Below, in pieces: positions 18,002 to 28,519 of a DNA stretch of 64,000 bases. Source of the stretch: Sphingobium sp. MI1205 (GTDB taxonomy: Bacteria > Pseudomonadota > Alphaproteobacteria > Sphingomonadales > Sphingomonadaceae). The notes under the pieces are model-generated. The model saw only the letters and a list, made by a program, of their open reading frames with translations, was not told the origin of the DNA and ran no database searches. A program made the position numbers and the translations under genes. Position 1 is the first letter of the stretch, and each line of letters opens with the position of its first letter. The stretch is taken from NCBI RefSeq assembly GCF_001563285.1, contig NZ_CP005188.1:2051501-2115500 (forward strand). The letters are read 5' to 3'.

Positions 18002-19141
18002 ATGATTGCCGACATTGATCCTTTCCACGCCATCGCCATTAGCGGCGAAGCGCACCGGCTGGAGGCGCAGGGCCGCTCCATCCTGCACATGGAATTCGGG
18101 CAGCCTTCGACCGGCGCGCCCAGCGCCGCCATCGCCGAGGCGCACCGGGTGCTGGACCGCGATCCTATGGGCTATTGGGAAAGCCCGGCGCTGAAAGAAC
18201 GGATCGCGCGGCTTTATGACGATCGCTATGGCGTGGCGGTGAAGCCGGACCAGATATTGCTGACCTGCGGCGCGTCGCCGGGGCTGGTGCTGGCGCTTAG
18301 TTGCCTGTTCGCACCGGGCGCGCGGGTGGCGACGGCGCGGCCGGGCTACGTGGCGTACCGCAATACGTTGAAGGCGCTGTATCTGGAGCCGGTGGAGGTC
18401 GATTGCGGGCCAGCCGAACGCTACCAGATCAGCGCGGCGGCGCTGGAGGCGATGGAACCCGCGCCAGATGGAGTGATCATCGCCAGCCCCGCCAATCCGA
18501 CCGGCACGATCATTCCAGCGGACGAGCTGGCGCGAATCGCGGAGGTCTGCGCCCGGCGCGGCATCAGCATCGTGTCGGACGAGATTTATCATGGCCTGTC
18601 CTATGGCGAACCGGCCCATTCGATGCTGGAATTCGCGTCTGACACAGTGGTTGTTAACAGCTTTTCCAAATATTTCTCGATGGCGGGCTGGCGGTTGGGA
18701 TGGGTGCTGTTTCCCCCCGCGCTGATCGACGCGGCGCGCGCGCGGATGGGCAATCTATTCCTGACGCCCCCTTCCCTTGCGCAGCATGCGGGGTTGAAGG
18801 CATTCGACTGCGTCGATGAGCTGGAGGGGCATGTCGCCACCTACCGGCGGAACCGCGAACTGCTGCTGGCGGCGCTGCCTGCGCTCGGCCTCAAAGAAAT
18901 CGCGCCGCCGGACGGGGCCTTCTACATCTATGCCGATGTCGGGCATTTGACGGATGACAGCCTTTCCTTCTGCCAGAGGCTGCTCGAAGAAACCGGGGTG
19001 GCGACCGCGCCGGGGATCGATTTCGACCCGGTCGATGGCCGGCGGCACATCCGCATCAGCTTTGCCGTATCGACAGACCGCGTCGAGGAAGCGATCAGGC
19101 GGCTGATCCCCTGGTTCAAGGCACAGCCCGCCAAGAAATAG
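18002..19141 (+). CDS. Class I/II pyridoxal-phosphate aminotransferase
   Basis: 379-residue fold-type I aminotransferase. The PLP lysine is in VVNSFSKYFSMAGWRLGW at about residue 225; SPANPTGTII and DEIYHGLSYG give the cofactor-binding Asn and Asp/Tyr, and HIRISFAVS holds the substrate carboxylate Arg. Sequence style is that of AspC/AlaT-like broad-specificity enzymes, but the substrate cannot be assigned. It is monocistronic; a region of hairpins with a strong terminator follows. Confidence 0.87.
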   Translation: MIADIDPFHAIAISGEAHRLEAQGRSILHMEFGQPSTGAPSAAIAEAHRVLDRDPMGYWESPALKERIARLYDDRYGVAVKPDQILLTCGASPGLVLALSCLFAPGARVATARPGYVAYRNTLKALYLEPVEVDCGPAERYQISAAALEAMEPAPDGVIIASPANPTGTIIPADELARIAEVCARRGISIVSDEIYHGLSYGEPAHSMLEFASDTVVVNSFSKYFSMAGWRLGWVLFPPALIDAARARMGNLFLTPPSLAQHAGLKAFDCVDELEGHVATYRRNRELLLAALPALGLKEIAPPDGAFYIYADVGHLTDDSLSFCQRLLEETGVATAPGIDFDPVDGRRHIRISFAVSTDRVEEAIRRLIPWFKAQPAKK

Positions 19142-19157
19142 CACCCGGCGCAAACCC

Positions 19158-19272
19158 ATCCATTTCGGGATTATCTCGTCCAAAATGGATGAAAGGGCGA
19201 TCATTAACTAGAATTGTCATGATTGCGCGTTAGGAGACGTACCGCGACCCGAGGCTTTTACTATGTAAAAGC
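19158..19272 (+). other. Hairpin-rich intergenic region, possible small RNA
   Basis: Two perfect stem-loops lie before the terminator: ATCCATTT/AAATGGAT with a 17-nt loop (19158-19190), and GCTTTTAC/GTAAAAGC with a TAT loop (19254-19272). No credible protein gene fits. It may be the aminotransferase 3' UTR or an independent small RNA ending at 19311; promoter elements are not clear. Confidence 0.35.
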
Positions 19273-19277
19273 TCACC

Positions 19278-19311
19278 TGGCCCGGTGGCTTCATGCTGCC
19301 GGGCCATTTTT
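19278..19311 (+). terminator. Strong Rho-independent terminator
   Basis: TGGCCCGG pairs with CCGGGCCA over a 13-nt loop, followed directly by TTTTT. It is 137 nt after the aminotransferase stop and stops transcription before tRNA-Leu on the other strand. Confidence 0.82.
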
Positions 19312-19333
19312 ACATCGGCCCATCAAAGGGATA

Positions 19334-19418
19334 TGGTGCGGGCGGTCGGAATCGAACCGACACTCCTTTCGGAACCGGATTTTGAGTCCGGCGCGTCTAC
19401 CAGTTTCACCACGCCCGC
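19334..19418 (-). tRNA. tRNA-Leu(CAA)
   Basis: 85 nt with encoded CCA. Acceptor GCGGGCG pairs with CGCCCGC; the anticodon loop is CTCAAAA giving anticodon CAA (codon UUG); a long variable arm and GGTTCGATTCC T-arm mark it as a class II leucine tRNA. Confidence 0.95.
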
Positions 19419-19544
19419 ATGCATGGTTGCTGGCGCCAAATGGCAAAATCAGCCGCCAGCGTCCAGACAAAAATCAGCGAGGACGCCACAGATGATTTTC
19501 AGGCGGTTGCGGCAGGCCGTCAGCCCGGATAGCTTGCTTGCGTA

Positions 19545-19575
19545 ACGAAACTCACCTGTTATAGGACCGTTTCGT
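19545..19575 (+). promoter_or_regulatory. Dyad at the zwf promoter
   Basis: ACGAAAC (19545-19551) and GTTTCGT (19569-19575) are a perfect 7-bp inverted repeat with a 17-nt spacer containing TTATAG, a plausible -10. TTGCGT lies just upstream. The right arm ends about 40 nt before the zwf start. This may be an operator controlling the Entner-Doudoroff operon. Confidence 0.45.
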
Positions 19576-19614
19576 GCAGACCTGACATATCCTCAAAACG
19601 GAAAAGGGCATCCT

Positions 19615-21069
19615 TTGACCGATCCGTCTGCCACATTCCTGCTATTCGGTGCGACCGGCGATCTGGCGCACCGCATGATTTTCCCCTCACTCTACAATCT
19701 ACTGGCCGACGGCCTGCTGCCTGAAGACTTCATGATCGTCGCATCGGGCCGTACCGAAATGGACGACGAGGCCTTTCGCGCCGACATAGACGAGGCGCTG
19801 CGGAAGTTCGTCGGTACGGACCGTTATGACGAGGAAGTCGCCACGCGGTTGAGGGCGATTATCTTTTACCAGCCCGTCGAAGCGGGCAATGCGGCACAGT
19901 TCAAGAAACTGGCCGAGCGGCTGGACGGCCGCGCAGACGGAGGCCTGTCGGTCTATCTGTCCACGCCCCCTTCCCTGTTCGCGCCCACGGCACAGGGACT
20001 TGCCGAGGCGGGATTGATCATGCCGACGACGCGCATCGCGATGGAAAAGCCGATCGGCAAGGATCTTGCCTCTTCCAAGGAGGTGAACAACGGCATCGGC
20101 GCGCTGTTCGACGAAAGCCAGATATTCCGCGTCGATCACTATCTGGGCAAGGAAACGGTGCAAAACCTGCTCGCCCTGCGTTTCGGCAATGTCATGTTCG
20201 AACCATTGTGGAATGCGACGGCGATCGACCATGTCCAGATCACGGTGGGCGAAACCGTGGGCCTGGAAGGGCGCGTTTCCTATTATGACGGCGTCGGCGC
20301 GCTGCGCGACATGGTCCAGAACCATGTGTTGCAGATCCTGTCCATCATCGCGATGGAGCCGCCCGCCCGCATGGACCCGACGGCGGTGCGCGATGAAAAG
20401 GTGAAGGTGCTGCGGTCCCTGCGCCCGATGACGGCCGACGCGGTCAAGAGCAACAGCGTGCGCGGCCAATATGCGCCGGGCGCAGTCGGCGGACAGATCG
20501 TGACGGGCTATGCCGATGAGCTGGGCAAGCCGTCCGACACGGAAACCTTCGTCGCGCTGAAGGCCCATATCGACAATTGGCGATGGCAGGGCGTGCCATT
20601 TTATCTGCGCACCGGCAAGCGGATGCCCACCCGCCAGTCGGAAATCCAGATCCAGTTCAAGCCCGTCCGCCATTCGATCTTTGGCCGCAACGGCGGGCTG
20701 GAGCCGAACACCATGATCATCCACCTGCAGCCGGAAGAATATATCCGCCTGCTGATCATGAGCAAAAGGCCGGGACTGGAGCGCGACGTGCATCTGGAGG
20801 AAGTGGCGCTGGACGTGTCACTGACCGCCGCATTTGCCGGGCAGCGCCGCCGCATCGCCTATGAAAGGCTGATCCTGGACCTGCTCGCGGGCGACCAGAC
20901 GCTGTTCGTGCGCCGCGACGAGGTCGAAGCGCAATGGACATGGATCGATTCAATCATCGACGGATGGAAAGAGGCGGGAATCAAGCCTTCGCCCTATGCG
21001 TCGGGGAACTGGGGGCCGTCCTCAGCCATTGCCCTGATCGAACGAGACGGAGCGAGCTGGCATGACTGA
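19615..21069 (+). CDS. zwf: Glucose-6-phosphate 1-dehydrogenase
   Basis: 484-residue NADP-dependent enzyme that oxidises glucose-6-phosphate to the lactone. The cofactor motif is FGATGDLA near the N-terminus; the active-site signature RVDHYLGKE is at about residues 173-181, and IAMEKPIG precedes it. The start is TTG, with GGAAAAGGG 6 nt upstream; no ATG fits the conserved N-terminus. Its last codons overlap the edd start by 8 nt. First gene of a zwf-edd-glk-eda operon. Confidence 0.95.
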   Translation: MTDPSATFLLFGATGDLAHRMIFPSLYNLLADGLLPEDFMIVASGRTEMDDEAFRADIDEALRKFVGTDRYDEEVATRLRAIIFYQPVEAGNAAQFKKLAERLDGRADGGLSVYLSTPPSLFAPTAQGLAEAGLIMPTTRIAMEKPIGKDLASSKEVNNGIGALFDESQIFRVDHYLGKETVQNLLALRFGNVMFEPLWNATAIDHVQITVGETVGLEGRVSYYDGVGALRDMVQNHVLQILSIIAMEPPARMDPTAVRDEKVKVLRSLRPMTADAVKSNSVRGQYAPGAVGGQIVTGYADELGKPSDTETFVALKAHIDNWRWQGVPFYLRTGKRMPTRQSEIQIQFKPVRHSIFGRNGGLEPNTMIIHLQPEEYIRLLIMSKRPGLERDVHLEEVALDVSLTAAFAGQRRRIAYERLILDLLAGDQTLFVRRDEVEAQWTWIDSIIDGWKEAGIKPSPYASGNWGPSSAIALIERDGASWHD

Positions 21070-22888
21070 CCTTCATCCGGTGATCGCCAAGGTCACCGAC
21101 CGCATCGTGAAGCGTAGCGCGTCGCGCCGCTGCCAATATCTCGACCTGATCGAGCGCGGGCGCGATGCGGGCACCAATCGCACGCAGTTGAGCTGTGGAA
21201 ACCTGGCCCATGCCTTTGCCGCGAGCGGTGAGGACAAGCCGGCGATCCGCACCGGCGGTGCAATGAACATCGGCATCGTCACCGCCTATAACGACATGCT
21301 GTCGGCGCATCAGCCCTATGGCCGCTATCCCGAAGCGATCAAGATCGCGGCGCGCGAAGTGGGCGCGACGGCGCAGGTCGCGGGCGGCGTACCCGCCATG
21401 TGCGATGGCGTGACGCAGGGGCAGGCGGGCATGGACCTGTCGCTTTTTTCCCGCGACACCATCGCCCTGTCGACCGCCGTGGCGTTGAGCCATGCCATGT
21501 TCGAGGGTGCGGCGCTGCTAGGCATATGCGACAAGATCGTGCCGGGCCTGCTGATCGGCGCGCTGCGTTTCGGGCACCTGCCGACCATCCTGATCCCCGC
21601 TGGCCCCATGCCATCAGGCCTTGCCAACAAGGAAAAGGTGCGGATCAGGCAGCTTTACGCCGAGGGCAAGGTCGGCAAGGAAGAACTGCTGGAATCGGAA
21701 AGCGCCAGCTATCATGGCGCGGGCACCTGCACTTTCTACGGCACGGCCAACAGCAACCAGATGATGATGGAAGTGATGGGACTGCACATGCCCTGCGCGT
21801 CCTTCGTCAATCCCGGCACCAAGCTGCGCAGCGAACTGACGCGGGCGGCAGTGCACCGGCTGGCGGCAATCGGCTGGGACGGCGACGATTACCGGCCGCT
21901 GGGCCACTGCGTCGATGAAAAGGCGATCGTGAACGCCATCATCGGCCTGATGGCGACCGGCGGATCGACCAACCATGCGATCCATGTGCCCGCGATCGCG
22001 CGGGCAGCGGGCATCCATGTCGATTGGACCGACTTTGCCGAGATTTCCGATGTCGTGCCGTTGCTGGCGCGGGTCTATCCCAATGGCGCGGGAGATGTGA
22101 ATCATTTCCACGCGGCGGGCGGCATGTCGGTTGTGATCCGGGAATTGCTGGACAATGGGCTGCTGCACCGGGACATATTGACCGTCGCGCGTGATGGACT
22201 GACCGATTATGGCAAGGAGCCGGTGCTGGAGGACGAAGCGCTGCAATGGCGCGACGTCCCTGCCTCGCGCGATGAATCGATCCTGCGGCCGGTGTCCAAT
22301 CCCTTCAGCCCCGATGGCGGCATGCGTCTGCTGTCGGGCAATCTGGGCCGCTGCGTCATGAAGGTGAGCGCGGTGGACAAGGAACGCTGGACCATTGAGG
22401 CACCCGCCGCGATCTTCCACGACCAGGATGATGTGCTCCGCGCATTCAAGGCGGGCGAACTGGAGCGGGACGTCATCGTCGTCGTGCGTTTTCAGGGACC
22501 GCGCGCAAACGGCATGCCGGAACTGCACAAGCTGACGCCAGCACTGGGCGTGCTGCAGGATCGCGGCTTTCGCGTCGCGCTGCTGACGGATGGGCGCATG
22601 TCGGGCGCTTCTGGCAAGGTGCCAGCGGCGATCCATCTTTCGCCCGAGGCATTGGGCGGCGGGCCGATCGGCAAGCTGCGCGACGGCGACATGGTGCGCG
22701 TCTGCGCCGAAAAGGGCCTCGTCGAGGCGCTGGTCGATGCAGCGGAGTGGGACGCGCGCGACATGCCCGTCCCGCCGCCCGCGCCCTATGACACGGGCCG
22801 CGAACTGTTTGCGCTGTTCCGGCGCCATAGCGACCTTGCGGAACAGGGCGCGTCGCCGGTGCTGGCGGCGATGGAAACTGAATTGTGA
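21062..22888 (+). CDS. edd: 6-phosphogluconate dehydratase
   Basis: 608-residue IlvD/Edd-family enzyme converting 6-phosphogluconate to 2-keto-3-deoxy-6-phosphogluconate. The iron-sulfur and substrate regions include [33 protein letters not shown] and [13 protein letters not shown], supplying the conserved cysteines, and later [15 protein letters not shown]. Length is as in the family. The start lies inside the last codons of zwf, which suggests translational coupling. A repeat-filled gap separates it from glk. Confidence 0.95.
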   Translation: MTDLHPVIAKVTDRIVKRSASRRCQYLDLIERGRDAGTNRTQLSCGNLAHAFAASGEDKPAIRTGGAMNIGIVTAYNDMLSAHQPYGRYPEAIKIAAREVGATAQVAGGVPAMCDGVTQGQAGMDLSLFSRDTIALSTAVALSHAMFEGAALLGICDKIVPGLLIGALRFGHLPTILIPAGPMPSGLANKEKVRIRQLYAEGKVGKEELLESESASYHGAGTCTFYGTANSNQMMMEVMGLHMPCASFVNPGTKLRSELTRAAVHRLAAIGWDGDDYRPLGHCVDEKAIVNAIIGLMATGGSTNHAIHVPAIARAAGIHVDWTDFAEISDVVPLLARVYPNGAGDVNHFHAAGGMSVVIRELLDNGLLHRDILTVARDGLTDYGKEPVLEDEALQWRDVPASRDESILRPVSNPFSPDGGMRLLSGNLGRCVMKVSAVDKERWTIEAPAAIFHDQDDVLRAFKAGELERDVIVVVRFQGPRANGMPELHKLTPALGVLQDRGFRVALLTDGRMSGASGKVPAAIHLSPEALGGGPIGKLRDGDMVRVCAEKGLVEALVDAAEWDARDMPVPPPAPYDTGRELFALFRRHSDLAEQGASPVLAAMETEL

Positions 22889-22892
22889 GGAA

Positions 22893-22972
22893 CGTCATCC
22901 CAGCGAAGGCTGGGATCTTGTGGCGCTGGTCCGTACCCGGCGATTGAGATGCCAGCTTTCGCTGGCATGACG
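22893..22972. repeat. Two-hairpin palindromic repeat between edd and glk
   Basis: Starts CGTCATCCCAGC and ends GCTGGCATGACG, so the outer ends are CGTCAT/ATGACG. Inside are two 8-bp stem-loops with four-base loops: ATCCCAGC-GAAG-GCTGGGAT and ATGCCAGC-TTTC-GCTGGCAT. It nearly fills the 105-nt gap within the operon. It resembles dispersed sphingomonad intergenic repeats and may alter mRNA stability between edd and glk. Confidence 0.75.
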
Positions 22973-22993
22973 ATGAATGATGGGATGCCCCGA

Positions 22994-23959
22994 ATGACCG
23001 ACATCATCGCCGCCGACATTGGTGGCACCAACGCCCGCTTTGCCCGCGCGAAGCTGAGCGCGCGCAATGTGCCGACGCTGGGCAAGGTGCGCAAATACAA
23101 GGTTGCGGACTTCCCCAGCCTGCAGGCCTGCTGGGCGGCCTATGTCCGGGACGAAGGCGGCGACCTGCCCAAGGCAGCGTCGATCGCCTTTGCCACCGCG
23201 ATCGGGCGTGACGTCATCAAGCTGACCAACAGCAGCTGGATGATCCGGCCCGATACGCTGGACGAGGAACTGGGCCTCAAGCAGATGCGGCTCGTCAATG
23301 ATTTCGAAGCGGTGGCCCACGCCGTCGCGCGGCTACCCAAGGACAATCTGCCGCTGCTGTTCGGCGAGGACCGGCCTTTTCCCGAAGATGGCGGAGTCAC
23401 GGTGGTAGGGCCGGGCACGGGCCTTGGCGTCTCCATGATTGCGTTCGACGATGGCGAACCGCATGTGATCGCGACCGAGGGCGGACATCTGGATTTCGCG
23501 CCGCTCGACCCGCTGGAAGAAAAGATCCTGACCTATCTGCGCGACAAATTCCTGCGCGTATCGACCGAACGCCTCGTGTCGGGGCCGGGCCTCAACAATA
23601 TCTACAAGGCGATGGCGACCATCGGCCATGACCGCGTCATGCTGATGGAGGATGCCGAACTGTGGCAGGCGGCGATTGATGGCACGGACGAATTCGCGCG
23701 CGCAGCGTTTGACCGCTTCTGCCTTTGCTACGGCTCGGTCGTCGGTGACCTCGCGCTCGCGCAGGGGCCGCACGCCGTGGTGCTGGCCGGGGGGCTGACG
23801 CAACGGATGCGCGAACTGCTGCCCCAGAGCGGCTTTCATCGGCGTTTCAAGGCCAAGGGTCGTTTTGAAAGCCTGATGGCGACCGTGCCGATCCGCCTCG
23901 CCCTGCACGAAGAGATTGGCCTCTATGGCGCTGCCGCCGCCTTTCGGGAGAAGAAATAA
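22994..23959 (+). CDS. glk: Glucokinase
   Basis: 321-residue ATP-dependent glucokinase of the bacterial Glk family, phosphorylating glucose to feed Zwf. The phosphate-binding motif ADIGGTNARFA opens the protein; the sugar site is in NDFEAVAHAV, VGPGTGLGVSM and EGGHLDFAP. The frame is open 15 codons further upstream, but those (MPAFAGMT...) are translated repeat, so MTDIIAADIGG is taken as the start. Its TAA shares a base with the eda ATG (TAATG). Confidence 0.93.
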   Translation: MTDIIAADIGGTNARFARAKLSARNVPTLGKVRKYKVADFPSLQACWAAYVRDEGGDLPKAASIAFATAIGRDVIKLTNSSWMIRPDTLDEELGLKQMRLVNDFEAVAHAVARLPKDNLPLLFGEDRPFPEDGGVTVVGPGTGLGVSMIAFDDGEPHVIATEGGHLDFAPLDPLEEKILTYLRDKFLRVSTERLVSGPGLNNIYKAMATIGHDRVMLMEDAELWQAAIDGTDEFARAAFDRFCLCYGSVVGDLALAQGPHAVVLAGGLTQRMRELLPQSGFHRRFKAKGRFESLMATVPIRLALHEEIGLYGAAAAFREKK

Positions 23960-24576
23960 TGTCGCTGAGCGTTGAACAGGTCATGGAATTGGCGCCGGTC
24001 ATTCCGGTGCTGGTGGTCGATCGGGTAGAGGACGCCCTGCCCCTCGCGCAGGCTCTGGTGAAGGGCGGCCTGCCCGCGCTGGAAGTTACGCTGCGCACCC
24101 CCGCCGCGCTGGACGTGATCCGTGAGATGGCGAAGGTGGACGGCGCGGTGGTGGGCGCGGGCACGGTGCTGAACCCTTCGCAGCTGGACGCCGCGATGGA
24201 GGCGGGCGCGCGCTTCATCGTCAGCCCCGGCCTTACCAAACCGCTGGGCAAGGCAGCAGTGGCGGCGCGCATCCCGTTCCTGCCGGGCACGGCGACGGCG
24301 GCGGACATCATGCGGGGGCTGGACCTTGGCCTTACGCACTTCAAATTCTTTCCAGCGGAGACCTCCGGTGGCCTGCCCGCGTTGAAGGCGCTGGCCGCGC
24401 CGCTGCATATGGCGCGCTTTTGCCCCACCGGTGGCATTACGGCGGAAAGCGCGCCGAAATGGCTGGCCGAACCCTTCGTCAAATGCGTCGGCGGCAGCTG
24501 GGTCGTGCCCAAAGGCCCAATCGACCCTGCGAAGATCGAGGCGCTGGCTCGCACGGCGGCGGCGTTGCCGCGCTGA
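23959..24576 (+). CDS. eda: 2-keto-3-deoxy-6-phosphogluconate aldolase
   Basis: 205-residue class I aldolase cleaving KDPG to pyruvate and glyceraldehyde-3-phosphate, the last step of the Entner-Doudoroff pathway. The catalytic Glu is in LPALEVTLRTPAAL, the Schiff-base Lys in LTHFKFFPAE, and phosphate binding in CPTGGITAESAP and GGSWVVP. It is the terminal gene of the operon, coupled to glk by a one-base overlap. Confidence 0.95.
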   Translation: MSLSVEQVMELAPVIPVLVVDRVEDALPLAQALVKGGLPALEVTLRTPAALDVIREMAKVDGAVVGAGTVLNPSQLDAAMEAGARFIVSPGLTKPLGKAAVAARIPFLPGTATAADIMRGLDLGLTHFKFFPAETSGGLPALKALAAPLHMARFCPTGGITAESAPKWLAEPFVKCVGGSWVVPKGPIDPAKIEALARTAAALPR

Positions 24577-24616
24577 CGCCATTGCGCGCGGCCCTTTCCC
24601 GCCCTAGATCAACGCG

Positions 24617-25129
24617 ATGATCCTGCGTCGGCTGCTCCCCACTTTCGCCCTTTTCCTTTCCGGCTGCGCGGGGACGCTGACGGGTTATCCCTCGCTCGCC
24701 AAGCGGGCGGTGGAAAATGCGCCGGTGGGCGAAGCCCCCACCGCGTCCGTAGCAGCGGAGGCCGACCCCGCCGTGCAGGCGCAGGTCGATCGGCTCGCCC
24801 GCCAGGCGCAGGCCGGTAACGAAGCCTTCGACAAGGCATGGCCCGCCGCCGACCGGACCACGCGGGCGGCAACCGGTTCCGCAGTGTCGAGCGAGGCGTG
24901 GGTGTCCGCCCATACCGCCATCAGCGCGCTGGAAGCGGCGCGTAACGACAGCGTGTCGGCCCTTGCCAGCCTGGACACGCTATATGTCCAGCGCAGCAAC
25001 GCGCTGGCCGAGGGGAAGGCCGAAGGCACGGTCGATCAGATCGACACCGCGCGGAAAGCCGCCCTCGCCATCGTCGATTCGCAGAACGACCGCCTCGACG
25101 CCATCAAAAGTCGGCTGACGCAGCCTTGA
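24617..25129 (+). CDS. Putative lipoprotein
   Basis: 170 residues. A signal peptide with lipobox LSGC (Cys at about residue 17) predicts a lipid-anchored periplasmic protein. The rest is Ala-rich and largely helical, with no domain I recognise. It follows eda by 40 nt and may be cotranscribed. It converges on the next gene, leaving only 4 nt between stops. Confidence 0.65.
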   Translation: MILRRLLPTFALFLSGCAGTLTGYPSLAKRAVENAPVGEAPTASVAAEADPAVQAQVDRLARQAQAGNEAFDKAWPAADRTTRAATGSAVSSEAWVSAHTAISALEAARNDSVSALASLDTLYVQRSNALAEGKAEGTVDQIDTARKAALAIVDSQNDRLDAIKSRLTQP

Positions 25130-25133
25130 ACCT

Positions 25134-25727
25134 CTAGGGTGTAACAGCCCCCTTCAACGCGCCCTTGTGTGCTTTTGCGTTATGGACATAGCGGTCCACG
25201 CCCTCGCGCATGTCGATGAGCGCTTCGTCGGTCAGGTCACGCATATATTTGGCCGGGCGGCCCGCCCAAAGCTGGCGGTGGAGGATCGTCTTTCCAGGCG
25301 ACAGCAATGCCCCCGCCGCCAGCATTGCGTCGCTTTCGACGATGCAGCCATTCATGACGACAGCGCCCAGACCGACAAAGGCGCGGTCCTTCAATTCGCA
25401 ACCGTGAATCATGGCCATGTGACCGATCAGCACATCATCGCCGATGATGGTGGGCCAGCCTTCCGGGCGGCTGGCATCCGGGCCATCGCAGTGGATGACG
25501 CTGCCGTCCTGGATGTTCGTCCGCGCGCCGATACGGATCGCATTCACGTCGCCGCGAACCACGCAATTATACCAGATGCTGGCGTCCGGCCCGATTTCCA
25601 CATTGCCGATGATGCGGCAGCCCGGCGCGATAAAGGCGCTGGGGTGGATGATCGGCGTCTTGCCGGCAAAGGGCAGGATGGTCGCGCCGGGATGGTCGGA
25701 ATGAGCGGCGTGCGGGTGATCAGGCAT
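25134..25727 (-). CDS. Gamma-carbonic anhydrase family hexapeptide protein
   Basis: 197-residue left-handed beta-helix protein, with hexapeptide repeats from about residue 25 to 150. The metal-binding pattern of gamma-class carbonic anhydrases (CamH, YrdA/PaaY-like) is visible: His in SVIHCDG and the IGHMAMIHGCEL block. Whether it hydrates CO2 is uncertain because many members are inactive. The ATG at 25727 (MPDHPHAAH) is chosen; it lies 4 nt after the hemB stop, so hemB and this gene are cotranscribed. Confidence 0.83.
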   Translation of the reverse strand: MPDHPHAAHSDHPGATILPFAGKTPIIHPSAFIAPGCRIIGNVEIGPDASIWYNCVVRGDVNAIRIGARTNIQDGSVIHCDGPDASRPEGWPTIIGDDVLIGHMAMIHGCELKDRAFVGLGAVVMNGCIVESDAMLAAGALLSPGKTILHRQLWAGRPAKYMRDLTDEALIDMREGVDRYVHNAKAHKGALKGAVTP

Positions 25728-25731
25728 TGTG

Positions 25732-26805
<1,074 letters not shown>

Positions 26806-26843
26806 TCACATATTTCGCCAGTCCCGGAAATCCGCGGCCGGAG

Positions 26844-27389
26844 TTAGGTGCGGATGCGCGCCGACCGGAAGCTGGTCTTCTTCGCCAGATCCCAACTGCC
26901 GTCCTCGCGATAATGCCAGGCGGCGAGGCCCGCGATCCTGAGCTGGCGGGGGCGAAAGTCCGCCTTAAGCTGCTCCGCCAAGGTGCGGGCGATAGCGGGC
27001 TCCACCTTGTTCTGCACTGTGATATGGAAACGGGGACGCGCCTGATCCTGCGGGGTCAACAGGCCGGTGAAGGCGTGGGCCAGTTCATCCCATATCACCA
27101 GCAATCCGTCACTGCGCAGGTCGAACGCAACGCCACGGCCCAGCATGCGGACGCCATCGATCATCGCAAGGGGCGGCGACGCCGCGCAAAGCTGCTTCAT
27201 GCGCGCGGACAGTTCCGGCAGCAGCGAGGGCGGCAGATGATGGAACAGCGTAACATGCGCGGGCACGCGATTGCGTTCGGGCGGAAAATGCGCCCGCCGC
27301 AATGCGTCCGCCCAGGCAAAATCCTCCGCGCCCATGAGCGCCGTCAGGATGATTGGCGCCCCTGCCCCGGACGGATCAGCCAGCGGCAT
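26844..27389 (-). CDS. 2'-5' RNA ligase family (2H phosphoesterase) protein
   Basis: 181-residue 2H phosphoesterase. The two catalytic H-x-T/S motifs are HVTLF at about residue 45 and HITVQ at about 122, giving the duplicated fold of LigT/ThpR-like cyclic phosphodiesterases. Such enzymes act on cyclic nucleotide or RNA ends; the substrate here is unknown. Its start overlaps the end of the peroxiredoxin gene by 14 nt, so they are translated from one mRNA. Confidence 0.78.
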   Translation of the reverse strand: MPLADPSGAGAPIILTALMGAEDFAWADALRRAHFPPERNRVPAHVTLFHHLPPSLLPELSARMKQLCAASPPLAMIDGVRMLGRGVAFDLRSDGLLVIWDELAHAFTGLLTPQDQARPRFHITVQNKVEPAIARTLAEQLKADFRPRQLRIAGLAAWHYREDGSWDLAKKTSFRSARIRT

Positions 27390-27915
27390 GCTCCTTCAAC
27401 CACTCCAGCACCGGTTCCGGCCGGGTTTCGCCATAGGGGTCGTCATCTTCGCCAATGTCGTTGATGCCCGGCTCCTCGAACCAGGCGACGACCCGGCCAT
27501 CATCGACGACCATGGCATAACGCCAACTGCGGTCGCCAAAGCCAAGATGATCCTTCTTCACCAGCATGCCCATGCGGCGGGTAAAATCGCCCGACCCATC
27601 GGGCAGCAACTTCACATTCCTGACGCCCAGATGCTTGCCCCACTGGTACATGACGAAAGCATCGTTGACCGAAACGCAATAGACTTCATCGACGCCGAGT
27701 GCCTTGAAATCGTCGTAGAAACGTTCAAAGGCGGGGCATTGCTCGGTCGAGCAGGTCGGGGTGAAAGCGCCCGGCAGCGAAAAGACGACCACGCGCTTGC
27801 CCTTGAACAGATCGCCGGTCTGGACATCTTCCCAGCGGAAGGGATTGGGCCCTCCGACGCTTTCGTCGCGCACGCGGGTTTTCAGCGTCACATCAGGCAC
27901 GGAACGTCCCAGCAT
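27376..27915 (-). CDS. Peroxiredoxin, Prx5 type
   Basis: 179-residue thioredoxin-fold peroxidase that reduces hydrogen and alkyl peroxides. The peroxidatic Cys is in VVFSLPGAFTPTCSTEQCP at about residue 49; CVSVNDAFVMYQWG and WRYAMVVDDG are typical of the Prx5/AhpE-like group with a glutathione or thioredoxin reductant. Two ATGs lie close together; the inner one (MLGRSVPDV) has AGGGAG 8 nt before it. A start two codons earlier is possible. Confidence 0.88.
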   Translation of the reverse strand: MLGRSVPDVTLKTRVRDESVGGPNPFRWEDVQTGDLFKGKRVVVFSLPGAFTPTCSTEQCPAFERFYDDFKALGVDEVYCVSVNDAFVMYQWGKHLGVRNVKLLPDGSGDFTRRMGMLVKKDHLGFGDRSWRYAMVVDDGRVVAWFEEPGINDIGEDDDPYGETRPEPVLEWLKEHAAG

Positions 27916-28019
27916 CGTCATATCTCCCTGTAAGGGCGCACGCTTTCGCGCCCGCACCGACCTCTATATGCTCGCTCCGCCACCAAGGCGCAAAGGGCAT
28001 CATGCAGGGGGAAACACGC

Positions 28020-28439
28020 ATGTCGACTTCACGATCCTTCACGATCATGGCGCTTGTTCTGCTGCTGTGGAATCTGATCGGCGCGGCAGCGTTCGTCATG
28101 CAGTATACGGCCGATCTGAAGGCTTTGGCGAAAAGCGATCCCTATACGGCGCGGATATTTGCAGGGATGCCGGGATGGGCGTGGGGTGCCTATGCCCTGG
28201 CTGTGGGCGCGGGTGCGGCGGGGGCGGTGCTGCTGCTGATGCGGAAGGCGGCGGCGGTGGGCCTGTTCCTGCTGTCGGTGATCGCCGTGGCGGTGCAGTT
28301 CGGATACAGCTTTCTGGGTACGGATTTGCTGGCGGTGAAGGGCGCGGGCGCTGCCGTATTTCCCGCAGTGATCTTGGCGATCGCGGTGGGGCAGTGGCTT
28401 TACGCGCGAGGATGCCGGGCGAAGGGGATTTTGCGGTAG
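28020..28439 (+). CDS. Hypothetical four-helix membrane protein
   Basis: 139 residues with four hydrophobic segments (IMALVLLLWNLIGAAAFVM, WAWGAYALAVGAGAAGAVLLL, AVGLFLLSVIAVAVQFGY, FPAVILAIAVGQWLYA). It resembles small proteins found next to sugar- or stress-related genes in sphingomonads, without assigned function. The ATG at 28020 has GGGGGAA about 8 nt upstream. It is divergent from peroxiredoxin and followed by a repeat-rich gap. Confidence 0.65.
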   Translation: MSTSRSFTIMALVLLLWNLIGAAAFVMQYTADLKALAKSDPYTARIFAGMPGWAWGAYALAVGAGAAGAVLLLMRKAAAVGLFLLSVIAVAVQFGYSFLGTDLLAVKGAGAAVFPAVILAIAVGQWLYARGCRAKGILR

Positions 28440-28519
28440 GTTTGCATTGACGCCTTCCGGAGAGGGTGCGTCCGGCTCTGGGTCGGCTGCCATGCCGTGA
28501 AAGGGTGGATTGCGGACCG

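Noticed and set aside
22949..22993. Upstream start for glucokinase (MPAFAGMT...)
   Set aside because: Those codons are translated palindromic repeat; the conserved N-terminus begins at 22994.
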